5,462 nucleotides of DNA from an uncultured Clostridiaceae bacterium (GCA_947175805.1 CAMWOF010000184.1:1-5462), one strand, 5' to 3'. Numbered from the stretch's first letter, positions 1 to 4,841 are shown. Program-made: numbers and translations. The notes: generated by a model from the letters alone, not told the origin.

Positions 1-222
1 AAGTAATTCAGCCTTAAAGCGTTCGTGCTGCTGACAGACATTCCCACATATCTCCTGTAAGTCCTTTTTGCGGTCAATTACCAGCCTCGGGTTGTCCAAA
101 GACTGATAATCTCCCACGTACATTTTTGAGCGGAAATACTGCACTCCAAGCGTGTCAAACTGCCCTTTTATGCGCTCCCACTCTTTGGCATGTTCCCTTG
201 TGTCTACCTGCACCTGCATCAT
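1..222 (-). CDS. ERCC4-domain nuclease, N-terminal part (runs off the left edge)
   Basis: Seen: 74 residues are visible, starting with tandem ATG codons (222-220 and 219-217). An AGGTGG ribosome site overlaps the stop codon of the gene upstream. The second ATG has the more usual spacing (7 nt against 4), so the true start is uncertain by one residue. Residues 6-10 read VDTRE, GDY follows at 37-39, and VIDRKKDLQEI lies at 48-58. These match the ERCC4/XPF nuclease pattern VDxRE...GD...(E/D)RKxxxD, with D7, D38, D50, R51 and K52 as likely metal-binding or catalytic residues. Known: ERCC4-fold nucleases cut branched or flapped DNA, and phages carry short stand-alone versions in early operons. Inferred: it processes recombination or replication intermediates with the ATPase and ssDNA-binding protein encoded just before it. 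The rest of the protein is outside the window, so an added helicase or HhH domain cannot be excluded. Confidence 0.85.
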   Translation of the reverse strand, partial: MMQVQVDTREHAKEWERIKGQFDTLGVQYFRSKMYVGDYQSLDNPRLVIDRKKDLQEICGNVCQQHERFKAELL

Positions 223-231
223 ATCACCACC

Positions 232-843
232 TTAATTGAACGGAAGTTCTTCATCTATTCCGTCAGGAATATTCATAAAACCGTCATTGTCAGGCGTTCC
301 ATAGTTCGGCATACCTCCGCCCTGCTTGTACTCCTTATATGCCTTTGTTTCGCTCATATCGGGAATGGCAGCATCCGCAACCTTGTCAAGAGACACAAAC
401 CACCGAAGGACACGCTTTTTCTTTTCCTCTCCGTTGTAGTAATCCATCTGTTCACCAAATACACCGCCGATTTTCTTACCCTTGAAGCACTGGCAAAACT
501 TATCACCCCACTGCACCTGAAAGCCTGTGTTTGAGTGCTCTACACACGTTGTAAAGGTCTTAAAAGAACGATTGCATTTACCCTCGTTATCCTCTGTCAA
601 TATGTACTGTGTTGCCTGATTAGGCCATTTCTTATCCGGCCTGATGTCATTCTGAAACTGCTCCATGAAATATCCTGCCTGCTTATCATCCTCTGCAAAG
701 TCAAACAACACAACAATCATGTCCTTTCCATTCTTTGACTTTGTTTCGTTGACCTGCTTAATTACCAGCTTATGCCCGCCCAACTCAACGGGTGTAAACT
801 CGCCTCCTGCCTGCGTTTCGTCATAGTTTGTAGGTTTCTGCAT
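232..843 (-). CDS. DUF669-like phage ssDNA-binding protein (203 aa)
   Basis: Seen: an ATG start with AGGAGG 8 nt upstream. The body has a GGEF near residues 13-16, then alternating beta-type segments (HKLVIKQV, MIVVLFDFAE, GYFMEQF), an aromatic FKTFTTCVEHSN region, and a GKKIGGVFGEQ segment followed by VLRWFVSLDKV. The C-terminus is Gly/Pro/Asp rich and ends DEELPFN, like the acidic tip of bacterial SSB (DDDIPF), which recruits partner proteins. Known: the order of these segments resembles DUF669 proteins of Firmicutes phages, thought to be OB-fold ssDNA-binding proteins. Inferred: it protects single strands during phage replication or recombination and cooperates with the Sak4-like ATPase two genes upstream. 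The family assignment is from memory of sequence pattern, not a search. A classical SSB is unlikely because the N-terminal SSB signature is absent. Its stop codon is part of the nuclease gene's ribosome site, suggesting translational coupling. Confidence 0.75.
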   Translation of the reverse strand: MQKPTNYDETQAGGEFTPVELGGHKLVIKQVNETKSKNGKDMIVVLFDFAEDDKQAGYFMEQFQNDIRPDKKWPNQATQYILTEDNEGKCNRSFKTFTTCVEHSNTGFQVQWGDKFCQCFKGKKIGGVFGEQMDYYNGEEKKKRVLRWFVSLDKVADAAIPDMSETKAYKEYKQGGGMPNYGTPDNDGFMNIPDGIDEELPFN

Positions 844-860
844 TTATTAACCCTCCTGCC

Positions 861-1058
861 TTAATTGGTTTCTTCATCAATGTTGATCACGATAATTCCA
901 TTCTCAATACCAAAACTTCCGACTTCGCAATCTGCATAGTCGCTGTATTTTGCTTCATCAAAAGTTCCCTCAAAAACTGTTGATTCGGTATCAAGATTCC
1001 AAATCTGCATGGTTTCTCCACTTTCAATGTATAAATTAGCCAAATCATAAACTGTCAT
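861..1058 (-). CDS. Small acidic phage protein of unknown function (65 aa)
   Basis: I do not recognise a named family. The protein is strongly acidic (many D and E, almost no K or R) with a repeating beta-like pattern: MQIWNLDTESTVFEG, then EVGSFGIENGIIVINI. This suggests a compact beta-sheet protein, possibly a protein-binding or DNA-mimic fold, but that is only inference. The ATG is preceded by AAGGAGG, which lies inside the last codons of the ATPase gene (Lys-Glu-Asp-stop), leaving 6 nt between the genes. The pair is therefore probably translationally coupled. Its place between the ATPase and the ssDNA-binding protein suggests an accessory role in the same module. Similar tiny acidic proteins occur in early operons of Clostridia prophages, as far as I recall. 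Confidence 0.75.
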   Translation of the reverse strand: MTVYDLANLYIESGETMQIWNLDTESTVFEGTFDEAKYSDYADCEVGSFGIENGIIVINIDEETN

Positions 1059-1064
1059 AATTCC

Positions 1065-1694
1065 TTAATCCTCCTTGTAATAATCCCTTATTGCCTTTTC
1101 CACCAAAAGCAAATCATTGTCGATTGTCAGCGTTTCAAACATTCCAATGGGTGACTTGCTCACTGCCCCGTCAGATGCCTGCGTTACAAACATGTGCTTG
1201 CCGGATTCCTCGATGCACCGAAGAACGATAGTAAACATTCCCTCAAGGCACACCTTTTCGTCAATCAGCTTTCCGATTGTCTTAGGCTTCACGTCTCCGA
1301 AGTCGTTCTTCTCCTCGTGCATCATTACATAGACAATCTTGTCTGACGGAATTTTCTCAATGATAAATGTGATAAGATTCCAAAAGTGGTCTCCTATCTT
1401 GTTATAAAAAGCAAATGTATCATTGCCCTTTCCTGCGCTGGAATGACCTTTCATAAACATATTCGTGATAAGATATCCTGCATCATCAATAACAATATTC
1501 CCTGCCTTTGATTGAATAAGGCATTTCATTATCTGCTGATAATCGTCAGTTTTCCATCCGTTGATTTTCCCTTTAAACGGAAAAGGCTTGTCTATAACTC
1601 TGATAAGATTCCAGTTGTCATTTCCTGCGCAATTCCGAAGACTTGCGCTTTTCCCAGAACCTGATTTTCCAATAATCAATATTGGTGTTGCCAT
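1065..1694 (-). CDS. Phage AAA/RecA-like ATPase, Sak4-like recombination protein (209 aa)
   Basis: Seen: a Walker A motif GKSGSGKS at residues 9-16 (K15 and S16 bind phosphate and Mg) and a Walker B strand NIVIDD at 66-71. A later strand VYVMMHEE at 121-128 carries a candidate sensor or catalytic polar residue. Conserved-looking blocks IGKLIDEKVCLEGMFTIVL (140-158) and SKSPIGMFE (179-187) follow. The length (about 200-230 aa is usual) and single-domain layout fit the phage AAA_24/Sak4-like group. Known: Sak4 proteins have a minimal RecA core and promote single-strand annealing, stimulated by the phage's own SSB. Inferred: it is the recombinase of this phage, paired with the DUF669-like protein. 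It could instead be a helicase-loader-like ATPase; the sequence alone does not decide. The ATG at 1694 has GGAGG 11 nt upstream. The gene end carries the ribosome site for the next gene. Confidence 0.82.
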   Translation of the reverse strand: MATPILIIGKSGSGKSASLRNCAGNDNWNLIRVIDKPFPFKGKINGWKTDDYQQIMKCLIQSKAGNIVIDDAGYLITNMFMKGHSSAGKGNDTFAFYNKIGDHFWNLITFIIEKIPSDKIVYVMMHEEKNDFGDVKPKTIGKLIDEKVCLEGMFTIVLRCIEESGKHMFVTQASDGAVSKSPIGMFETLTIDNDLLLVEKAIRDYYKED

Positions 1695-1716
1695 GTTTCC
1701 CTATTCCTCCAATCTC

Positions 1717-1884
1717 CTAATCTTCTGTCTTGACTGCTTCAAATCCTAAATATTTTCCACAATCCTCACTGCTAACATAAGATTTATTACGGTTCACAAA
1801 ATCAGCAAATGCACTGATTCTGACAGATGCTTCCAACAGCTTCTTGTATTCCTCCACTGGAATAGTAATCATTTTTTCTTCCAT
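1717..1884 (-). CDS. Small unknown phage protein (55 aa)
   Basis: This is a short open frame that is easily missed. The ATG at 1884 follows AGGAG at 11 nt, with a second AAGGAA directly before it, and the stop TAG lies 22 nt before the ATPase start. The product begins MEEKMITIPVEEYKKLLEAS and continues through a helix-rich stretch (VRISAFADFVNRNK) to SSEDCGKYLGFEAV. The ITIPVEEYKKLLE opening followed by a helix is a pattern common in short early-operon phage proteins, but I know no function. An in-frame alternative ATG lies at codon 5. Evidence for coding is the SD, the tight spacing between two other genes and a non-random, amphipathic product. The family is not identified. Confidence 0.7.
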   Translation of the reverse strand: MEEKMITIPVEEYKKLLEASVRISAFADFVNRNKSYVSSEDCGKYLGFEAVKTED

Positions 1885-1918
1885 TTCCTTATATTCTCCT
1901 ATCTACAAACTGTTTTTC

Positions 1919-2071
1919 TTAATCCGATAAAATACGGACAACTCTTGTCATGTTCGGAATGTTCTGATACATCTGACGGATTGCGCCCTGTAAATGGTTC
2001 GACCTTACGGTCTTATTTGTCGTATATCCGTCTTTTCCGCCGATTTCAATTTCAAATTTAAAAATTTTCAT
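1919..2071 (-). CDS. Small basic unknown phage protein (50 aa)
   Basis: A short gene with AGGAGG 8 nt before the ATG at 2071. An out-of-frame ATG 5 nt upstream stops after two codons and is not the start. The product begins MKIFKFEIEIGGKDGYTTNK, then has a probable helix (LQGAIRQMYQNIPN) and a final strand (TRVVRILSD). This beta-alpha-beta outline with basic residues could be a small nucleic-acid- or protein-binding fold, but that is inference and I recognise no family. It sits in the operon between the Gp157-family gene and the 55-aa gene, with 34 nt to the latter. Coding status rests on the good ribosome site, the gene packing and the plausible protein composition. Confidence 0.72.
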   Translation of the reverse strand: MKIFKFEIEIGGKDGYTTNKTVRSNHLQGAIRQMYQNIPNMTRVVRILSD

Positions 2072-2134
2072 TTCATTATCCTCCTATAATTCCTCTCCAA
2101 CCGTCACAAACGGCAGTCCGCATATCCATTCAGT

Positions 2135-2626
2135 TCAACGAATAGATAAATGTTCTCCACGTTCTTTCAGTACTGCAAAATGAAGCTCCCTTCCTGCTTC
2201 AAGCTCTTTCCTGATTTTATCTTTGTCAGGAATCATTTTCATATACCGCTTTGGAATATTTTGCTCGTCTGTAATTTCCATAGGCTGCAAGCCACCATTT
2301 CCACGGATCCCAAAACTAAACAAATCTGTTTTAAACTTTGTCTTTCCTGTGGCTTTCATACTGTTATAAAGATGCTGCTTAAGTCTTGCGCTATTATTAG
2401 CAACTGCATTCATTTTGGCAGTCATGCGCTCAATTTCAGCCTTAAATTTCTCTGCCTCCGCATTCAGCTCTTTAATCACTTTTGCATAACCCTCTGCCTT
2501 GATTTCAAACTCTCCGTCAATTCCCTCTAATGTGTCCTTAAATGCCTGCTCGTCAATGCTTTCATCTTCCTCCAGCATTTCCAGTAATCGGAGATAATCT
2601 CCTGTGATTTCATACAATGTGCTCAT
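2135..2626 (-). CDS. Siphovirus Gp157-family protein (163 aa)
   Basis: Seen: the opening MSTLYEITGDYLRLLEMLEE, an acidic segment with TLEGIDGEFEIKAEGYAKVIKEL, and a predicted coiled coil at about residues 40-80 (LNAEAEKFKAEIERMTAKMNAV). These are followed by LKQHLYNSMKATGKTKFKTDLFSFGIRGNGG and an IPKRYMKMIPDKDKIRKELEAG region near the end. Known: this order matches Gp157 proteins of Firmicutes siphophages (first noted in Streptococcus thermophilus phages), whose length is about 160-170 aa. They lie next to recombination genes and were linked to a phage-resistance effect when expressed in the host; no biochemical function is known to me. Inferred: an accessory of the downstream recombination module. 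The start at 2626 has GGAGG 10 nt upstream, and that SD overlaps the stop of the preceding zinc-ribbon-like gene. Confidence 0.88.
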   Translation of the reverse strand: MSTLYEITGDYLRLLEMLEEDESIDEQAFKDTLEGIDGEFEIKAEGYAKVIKELNAEAEKFKAEIERMTAKMNAVANNSARLKQHLYNSMKATGKTKFKTDLFSFGIRGNGGLQPMEITDEQNIPKRYMKMIPDKDKIRKELEAGRELHFAVLKERGEHLSIR

Positions 2627-2640
2627 TTTTCCTTATCCTC

Positions 2641-2919
2641 CTATTGCTCAAATACTACACCTATGCTTTCCAGAATGTCATAAAGCTTATCTTCAAGTGT
2701 TGCCCTGTTCTGTGCCTCCACCTGTTCCTCGTCTTCTTCTTTGTGCTCAACCACAAAACCTTTCTTCCTAAGGCAGTCGGGGCAAATATCAATATCAAAG
2801 CCACCATAACTGCATCCTTTAACTTTCAATCCGCTTACCTTTACAGTGATTTTTGCCAAATCGTCCTTACTCTTACTCTGCTTGCAAATATCACAAGTAT
2901 AAACTGTTGTTAATGCCAT
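2641..2919 (-). CDS. Small zinc-ribbon-like phage protein (92 aa)
   Basis: Seen: the N-terminus MALTTVYTCDICKQ contains CxxC (C9, C12), and a second CPDC follows near residue 46, giving a CxxC...CxxC zinc-ribbon-like layout. Between them is a beta-rich stretch (AKITVKVSGLKVKGCSYGGFDIDI). After the second pair comes a very acidic linker (HKEEDEEQVEAQ) and a C-terminal helix. I chose the ATG at 2919 because AGAGG lies 9 nt upstream. An in-frame upstream ATG at 2949 would add ten residues inside the preceding gene and has no better ribosome site. Known: stand-alone zinc ribbons of phages may bind nucleic acid or host protein, but this one is unassigned. The start overlaps the end of the 53-aa gene by 29 nt. 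Confidence 0.75.
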   Translation of the reverse strand: MALTTVYTCDICKQSKSKDDLAKITVKVSGLKVKGCSYGGFDIDICPDCLRKKGFVVEHKEEDEEQVEAQNRATLEDKLYDILESIGVVFEQ

Positions 2920-3052
2920 CTTCCCTATCCTCTCTTTCCTCTGCCTCATAGGCCTGTCTTTCCCTTTTCATCCTGGCTTTACTTGGAACTCCATACTCTG
3001 ATTCGTCCCACCACCAATTAACTACCATTGCATTCTCAATCTGATCTGTCAT
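2891..3052 (-). CDS. Small charged unknown protein overlapping both neighbours (53 aa)
   Basis: Begins MTDQIENAMVVNWWWDESEYG, then has a long charged helix-like part (ARMKRERQAYEAEEREDREDG). The frame is open much further upstream (to 3217), but that part is the shadow of the 103-aa gene and is hydrophobic and unlike the rest, so I start it at the ATG at 3052. The ribosome site there is weak (AGGATGGAAGAG region), consistent with coupling to the gene upstream, whose stop it overlaps by 17 nt. Its 3' end overlaps the start of the zinc-ribbon-like gene by 29 nt. A WWW run in such a short protein is unusual. Function unknown; the charged tail suggests a binding or scaffold peptide, which is inference. 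Confidence 0.6.
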   Translation of the reverse strand: MTDQIENAMVVNWWWDESEYGVPSKARMKRERQAYEAEEREDREDGINNSLYL

Positions 3053-3347
3053 ACTCTTCCATCCTTTCCTCTGACAGCTGAAGAAAAGTAACACCTTTGT
3101 AAATAAAAGAATACTGATAATGATACTTAATCTGCTTTTCCCGAAACTCTTCTTTGATTTTTGCGCCCACAGCGGCAACCATATCTTGAATACCTCTAAA
3201 AACGTGAACGTGCTCATTTATCCCCGCCAATTCTATGTGAACACCAAATTGTGACAATTTAGACTCCTGCTTCTTAAACTCCACCAAAGCATCCATATAA
3301 TCCTTGATCGCCACAGAATCAACCCAATCATTCAACACATTTTCCAT
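3036..3347 (-). CDS. Unknown phage protein (103 aa)
   Basis: I recognise the general type (Clostridia prophage hypothetical) but no function. The product begins MENVLNDWVDSVAIKDYMDAL and has an amphipathic first third. A central segment HVHVFRGIQDMVAAVGAKIKEE is followed by a tail (YHYQYSFIYKGVTFLQLSEER) likely to be beta strands. The segment order helix-strand-helix-hairpin suggests a small alpha/beta fold. Start choice: the ATG at 3347 with an AAGGG-type SD 8 nt upstream. An in-frame GTG at 3380 would add 11 residues running into the spacer and lacks an SD. It lies just downstream of a strong stem-loop (3395-3429), so its expression could depend on RNA structure there. Its stop overlaps the next gene by 17 nt. 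Confidence 0.72.
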   Translation of the reverse strand: MENVLNDWVDSVAIKDYMDALVEFKKQESKLSQFGVHIELAGINEHVHVFRGIQDMVAAVGAKIKEEFREKQIKYHYQYSFIYKGVTFLQLSEERMEEYDRSD

Positions 3348-3394
3348 TGCATTTTCCCTTCCCTGTGATATAATAAACACAGATACATTTTTCT

Positions 3395-3429
3395 ATAGGT
3401 TCCATGCTTACCGGGCATATGGAACCTAT
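3395..3429 (+). terminator. Strong stem-loop with a T-tail on the plus strand
   Basis: An 11-bp perfect stem, ATAGGTTCCAT (3395-3405) with ATGGAACCTAT (3419-3429), has a 13-base loop that can add two GC pairs. It is followed on the plus strand by TTTTCTTT, as in a rho-independent terminator. However, no plus-strand gene ends here. On the minus strand it carries the stop codon of the 56-aa membrane protein and is followed by AGAAAAATG, not a T-run. It could stop antisense transcription, or act in minus-strand RNA as a stability or processing element. Confidence 0.6.
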
Positions 3430-3596
3430 TTTCTTTGTCCGCCCTCTTTCATAGATAGGAAGACGCATACGGCGAGAACTATCAGTAAAACACCCGTTGC
3501 TAAGTACATCTCACTTGCAACCGTGGCAATAGTTCCGATCATTGCGACAAGTACTGCCGATCCAAAGACATTGTTTAAGTTAAATACTTTTCTCAT
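3426..3596 (-). CDS. Small two-helix membrane protein (56 aa)
   Basis: A short gene starting at the ATG at 3596 with AAGGAG 4 nt upstream. The product MRKVFNLNNVFGSAVLVAM continues into two hydrophobic stretches, about residues 10-28 and 31-48, joined by a short turn with a single charged residue (SEMYLATG). It ends in a polar, basic tail (KEGGQRK). That predicts a two-pass hairpin membrane protein. There is no signal-peptidase site. The family is not known to me; small two-pass proteins in phage early operons include superinfection-exclusion and holin-like proteins, but nothing here proves either. The stop codon TAG lies in one arm of the 11-bp stem-loop at 3395-3429. The next gene upstream encodes a HTH protein and ends 9 nt before this start. 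Confidence 0.75.
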   Translation of the reverse strand: MRKVFNLNNVFGSAVLVAMIGTIATVASEMYLATGVLLIVLAVCVFLSMKEGGQRK

Positions 3597-3605
3597 TTTT
3601 CTCCT

Positions 3606-3851
3606 TCAGTCGTTAAAAAGAAAATCACAAACATCTTCCCTAGACAAGCCCGCCTCCTGAATAAACCCACGAAGGTCACCTACTGTAATTCTGTCCGGCT
3701 CCCGGTATTTTCTGTGGATGTTCGACTGCGACCTTCCGGTTCTGCGCATGAGGTTTTTATAATCCTTGCCCTTCTTCCCAAGTTCCGCCTTAAGGATGCG
3801 CGTGAACTGTTCGTCTTTCTGTGTCCACTGTCCAAGCGTTACTTTTCCCAA
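3606..3851 (-). CDS. Small HTH DNA-binding protein, Cro/XRE-like (81 aa), TTG start
   Basis: Seen: the start is TTG at 3851, decided by AGGAGG 8 nt upstream; no ATG is available nearby. The N-terminus MGKVTLGQWTQKDEQFTRILK leads into a helix, then a helix-turn-helix-like core LMRRTGRSQSNIHRKYREPDRIT (about residues 34-56). It ends GDLRGFIQEAGLSREDVCDFLF. The SxSNIxRKYxxPxxxxxxDL pattern matches the recognition-helix region of small Cro/XRE-type proteins in Firmicutes prophages. Known: such proteins bind phage operator DNA. Inferred: it could be an early regulator acting on the divergent switch region or on the operon itself. It is distinct from the repressor at the right end, and its site is unknown. 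Length (about 70-80 aa) is normal for this type. Confidence 0.75.
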   Translation of the reverse strand: MGKVTLGQWTQKDEQFTRILKAELGKKGKDYKNLMRRTGRSQSNIHRKYREPDRITVGDLRGFIQEAGLSREDVCDFLFND

Positions 3852-3869
3852 AACCTTTTCCTCCTTTCC

Positions 3870-4004
3870 TTAATTTGCCTCCCAGATGCTTCCATGCCAA
3901 CCGCATCCGGGACAATAGGCATGACCATCACCCATATCCATTACTTCCTCACCGCATTCCGGGCATTCAGGATAAAATTCATCATGGAAAAATTCATCAT
4001 CCAT
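3870..4004 (-). CDS. Tiny zinc-ribbon protein (44 aa)
   Basis: A 44-residue gene well below usual size cutoffs. The ATG at 4004 has GGAGG 5 nt upstream. The product is acidic at its start (MDDEFFHDEFYPE), then has CPECG at about residues 14-18 and CPGCGW at about 31-36. This is two CPxCG knuckles separated by about 13 residues, with a histidine between them, which is the classic compact zinc-ribbon form. Known: stand-alone zinc ribbons of this size bind one zinc and often act in protein or nucleic-acid recognition. Its role here is unknown. It lies between the basic membrane peptide gene (10-nt gap) and the TTG-start HTH gene (18 nt), both with strong SDs. Confidence 0.72.
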   Translation of the reverse strand: MDDEFFHDEFYPECPECGEEVMDMGDGHAYCPGCGWHGSIWEAN

Positions 4005-4014
4005 GGTTCCCTCC

Positions 4015-4131
4015 TTACTTCCTGCGCCGCCTGCTTCTCTTTACGTAGTTATAAACCACATATCCCACAGCCACTGCAATTTCCGCAAAGATTGTGAAAA
4101 ATATGCCGCAAACAAATTCTGGAATATACAT
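4015..4131 (-). CDS. Tiny membrane peptide with arginine/lysine tail (38 aa)
   Basis: Only 38 residues, but with AGGAGG 7 nt before the ATG at 4131 and an in-operon position 15 nt after the preceding stop. The product starts MYIPEFVCG, has one hydrophobic helix (about residues 5-28), then NYVKRSRRRRK at the C-terminus. This is a single-pass membrane peptide with a strongly positive tail expected to stay in the cytoplasm, giving an N-out topology. I do not recognise a family. Such peptides in phage early genes may act on membrane proteins of the host or on superinfecting phages, but that is inference. The overlap of the ribosome site with the upstream stop region suggests coupled translation. 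Confidence 0.68.
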   Translation of the reverse strand: MYIPEFVCGIFFTIFAEIAVAVGYVVYNYVKRSRRRRK

Positions 4132-4146
4132 CCTAAAACCTCCTGA

Positions 4147-4371
4147 TCATTCTTGTGGCTTGTAATCTGCCAAAAACACTATAAAAGAAATCAAAACTAA
4201 TAACTGCCATGTTTCCATACCCGAATTGTCAACCACAAATTTAAAAGCTTCTTCTTGCGCAACATCCGCAGCCTTACACAATTCATAAATTGTCAACCCT
4301 TCTTCTTTTGCAAGATTGGCGATTTTCTTAGCAAATCCCTCCGCTTTATCAAGAGTCTCTTTGCTATCCAC
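4147..4371 (-). CDS. Unknown small protein with hydrophobic C-terminus (74 aa), GTG start
   Basis: The open frame reaches 4521, but the upstream part is rich in Arg/Cys shadow sequence of the next gene. I start at GTG 4371, which has GGAGG 8 nt upstream; a GTG three codons further up is too close to that SD. The product is MDSKETLDKAEGFAKKIANL, then a helix pair (AKEEGLTIYELCKAADVAQEEAFKF) resembling half of a HTH. It ends with a hydrophobic segment (WQLLVLISFIVFLA, about residues 55-68) before ADYKPQE. The hydrophobic end could be a short membrane anchor or an amphipathic helix. Function unknown. The gap to the preceding gene is 16 nt and the next gene starts 15 nt after its stop. Confidence 0.68.
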   Translation of the reverse strand: MDSKETLDKAEGFAKKIANLAKEEGLTIYELCKAADVAQEEAFKFVVDNSGMETWQLLVLISFIVFLADYKPQE

Positions 4372-4387
4372 CTTCCTCACCTCCCCT

Positions 4388-4555
4388 CTACGCTTCCTGC
4401 AACTGCCTACCCTTGTCCGCAATCTCTTTGTCTCTAAGGGCGGACAGGTAAACAATAGCCATCGTCTTACTCTCTTCTGAAATATCAGCAAAGATACTAG
4501 AAATCTTCTTTGCATCATCAATATCCTTTGTACTTACATCTAAAATACCTGACAT
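4388..4555 (-). CDS. Small alpha-helical early protein (55 aa)
   Basis: Starts at ATG 4555 with a near-perfect AAAGGAGGTG upstream. The frame is open to 4660, but that extension runs through the divergent promoter region and the antisense of the plus-strand gene, and has no SD. The product MSGILDVSTKDIDDAKKISS is followed by FADISEESKTMAIVYLSALRDKEIADKG. It is all-helical by appearance, with an acidic first half and a conserved-looking MAIVYLSALRDKE stretch. Similar 50-60 aa helix proteins are common at the front of prophage early operons in Firmicutes, as I recall; I know no function. It is the first gene of the long minus-strand run after the plus-strand insertion, so it is either driven from the switch-region promoter through antisense territory or from a local promoter I could not identify. 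Confidence 0.7.
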   Translation of the reverse strand: MSGILDVSTKDIDDAKKISSIFADISEESKTMAIVYLSALRDKEIADKGRQLQEA

Positions 4556-4567
4556 GATAACACCTCC

Positions 4568-4596
4568 TTTAAAAATTATTGGTTTTGTGCTATCCT
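4568..4596 (+). promoter_or_regulatory. Possible extended -10 promoter for the 61-aa plus-strand gene
   Basis: TTTAAA (4568-4573), a 17-base spacer and TATCCT (4591-4596) preceded by TG-C form a weak but correctly spaced sigma-A-type promoter of the same extended -10 style as the repressor promoter. Each hexamer matches consensus at four of six positions. Expected start is near 4603, giving a leader of about 43 bases. No better plus-strand candidate is visible before the gene. Confidence 0.45.
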
Positions 4597-4635
4597 TTCT
4601 GTACAGGTGTTGCCGCGCCAAGTACAAAAGAAAGG
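4594..4635. repeat. Imperfect inverted repeat in the divergent region, touching a ribosome site
   Basis: CCTTTC-TGTAC (4594-4604) faces GTACA-AAA-GAAAGG (4622-4635): eleven pairing positions with a three-base bulge. The space between includes TTGCCGCGCCAA (4610-4621), itself nearly palindromic. The right arm includes the SD AAAGG of the plus-strand gene, and the left arm overlaps its likely -10. It may act as a DNA-binding dyad or as a hairpin in a minus-strand read-through transcript. It can be a plus-strand RNA hairpin only if transcription starts upstream of 4594. Confidence 0.45.
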
Positions 4636-4645
4636 AGTCACACAA

Positions 4646-4831
4646 ATGACCGACATACAAGAGAAAACGTTAAAACAAATGTATGACGAGTATTTGAAAA
4701 CAGGAAGCGCTGACTGGATAGATATAAGCACTCCTGTCGGAAAACAACTTGCAGATTTAGGATATGTTACGGAAAATCTGCTTGGAGAATTCAAACTGAC
4801 AAAATCAGGAATTCAACACATGTCAAATTGA
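4646..4831 (+). CDS. Small plus-strand protein, winged-helix-like (61 aa)
   Basis: Seen: the ATG at 4646 has AAAGGAG 8 nt upstream; an earlier in-frame TTG has no SD. The product MTDIQEKTLKQMYDEYLKTG continues to WIDISTPVGKQLADLGYVTENLLGEFKLTKSGIQHM. The pattern L-x-x-LGYV...GEFKLTxSG resembles the third helix and wing of winged-helix proteins (MarR/PadR-like L..LG.V...Y.LT..G), here in a very short form. That reading is inference. It has its own likely promoter and a strong terminator immediately after, unlike the surrounding genes, and it points against the minus-strand operon on both sides. It could be a lysogenically expressed gene (moron), a regulator of the adjacent early genes, or a relic of a larger gene. 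Family unknown. Confidence 0.72.
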   Translation: MTDIQEKTLKQMYDEYLKTGSADWIDISTPVGKQLADLGYVTENLLGEFKLTKSGIQHMSN

Positions 4832-4841
4832 TTCAAGAATT

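Noticed and set aside
190..534. Plus-strand open frame of 114 codons
   Set aside because: Antisense shadow of the ssDNA-binding protein gene; no ribosome site and a product rich in unlikely Cys/His/Leu composition.
2101..2113. Small hairpin CCGT...ACGG
   Set aside because: Only a 4-bp stem with no T-run; not distinguishable from chance.
2076..2129. 17-codon frame (MDMRTAVCDGWRGIIGG) in the gap before the 50-aa gene
   Set aside because: No ribosome site and very short; it could be a leader peptide since it ends at the next gene's SD, but nothing supports that.
3348..3380. GTG-initiated extension of the 103-aa gene
   Set aside because: No SD at the GTG, and the ATG at 3347 has one at a normal distance.
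4372..4521. N-terminal extension of the 74-aa gene
   Set aside because: It overlaps the whole upstream gene in another frame and has Arg/Cys-rich shadow composition; the GTG at 4371 has an ideal SD.
4574..4582. AATAAT as a minus-strand -10 before the 55-aa gene
   Set aside because: No matching -35 at 17 bases, and the start point would fall inside the ribosome site.
4556..4660. N-terminal extension of the 55-aa gene
   Set aside because: Runs across the divergent promoter region and lacks an SD, while the ATG at 4555 has AAAGGAGGTG.
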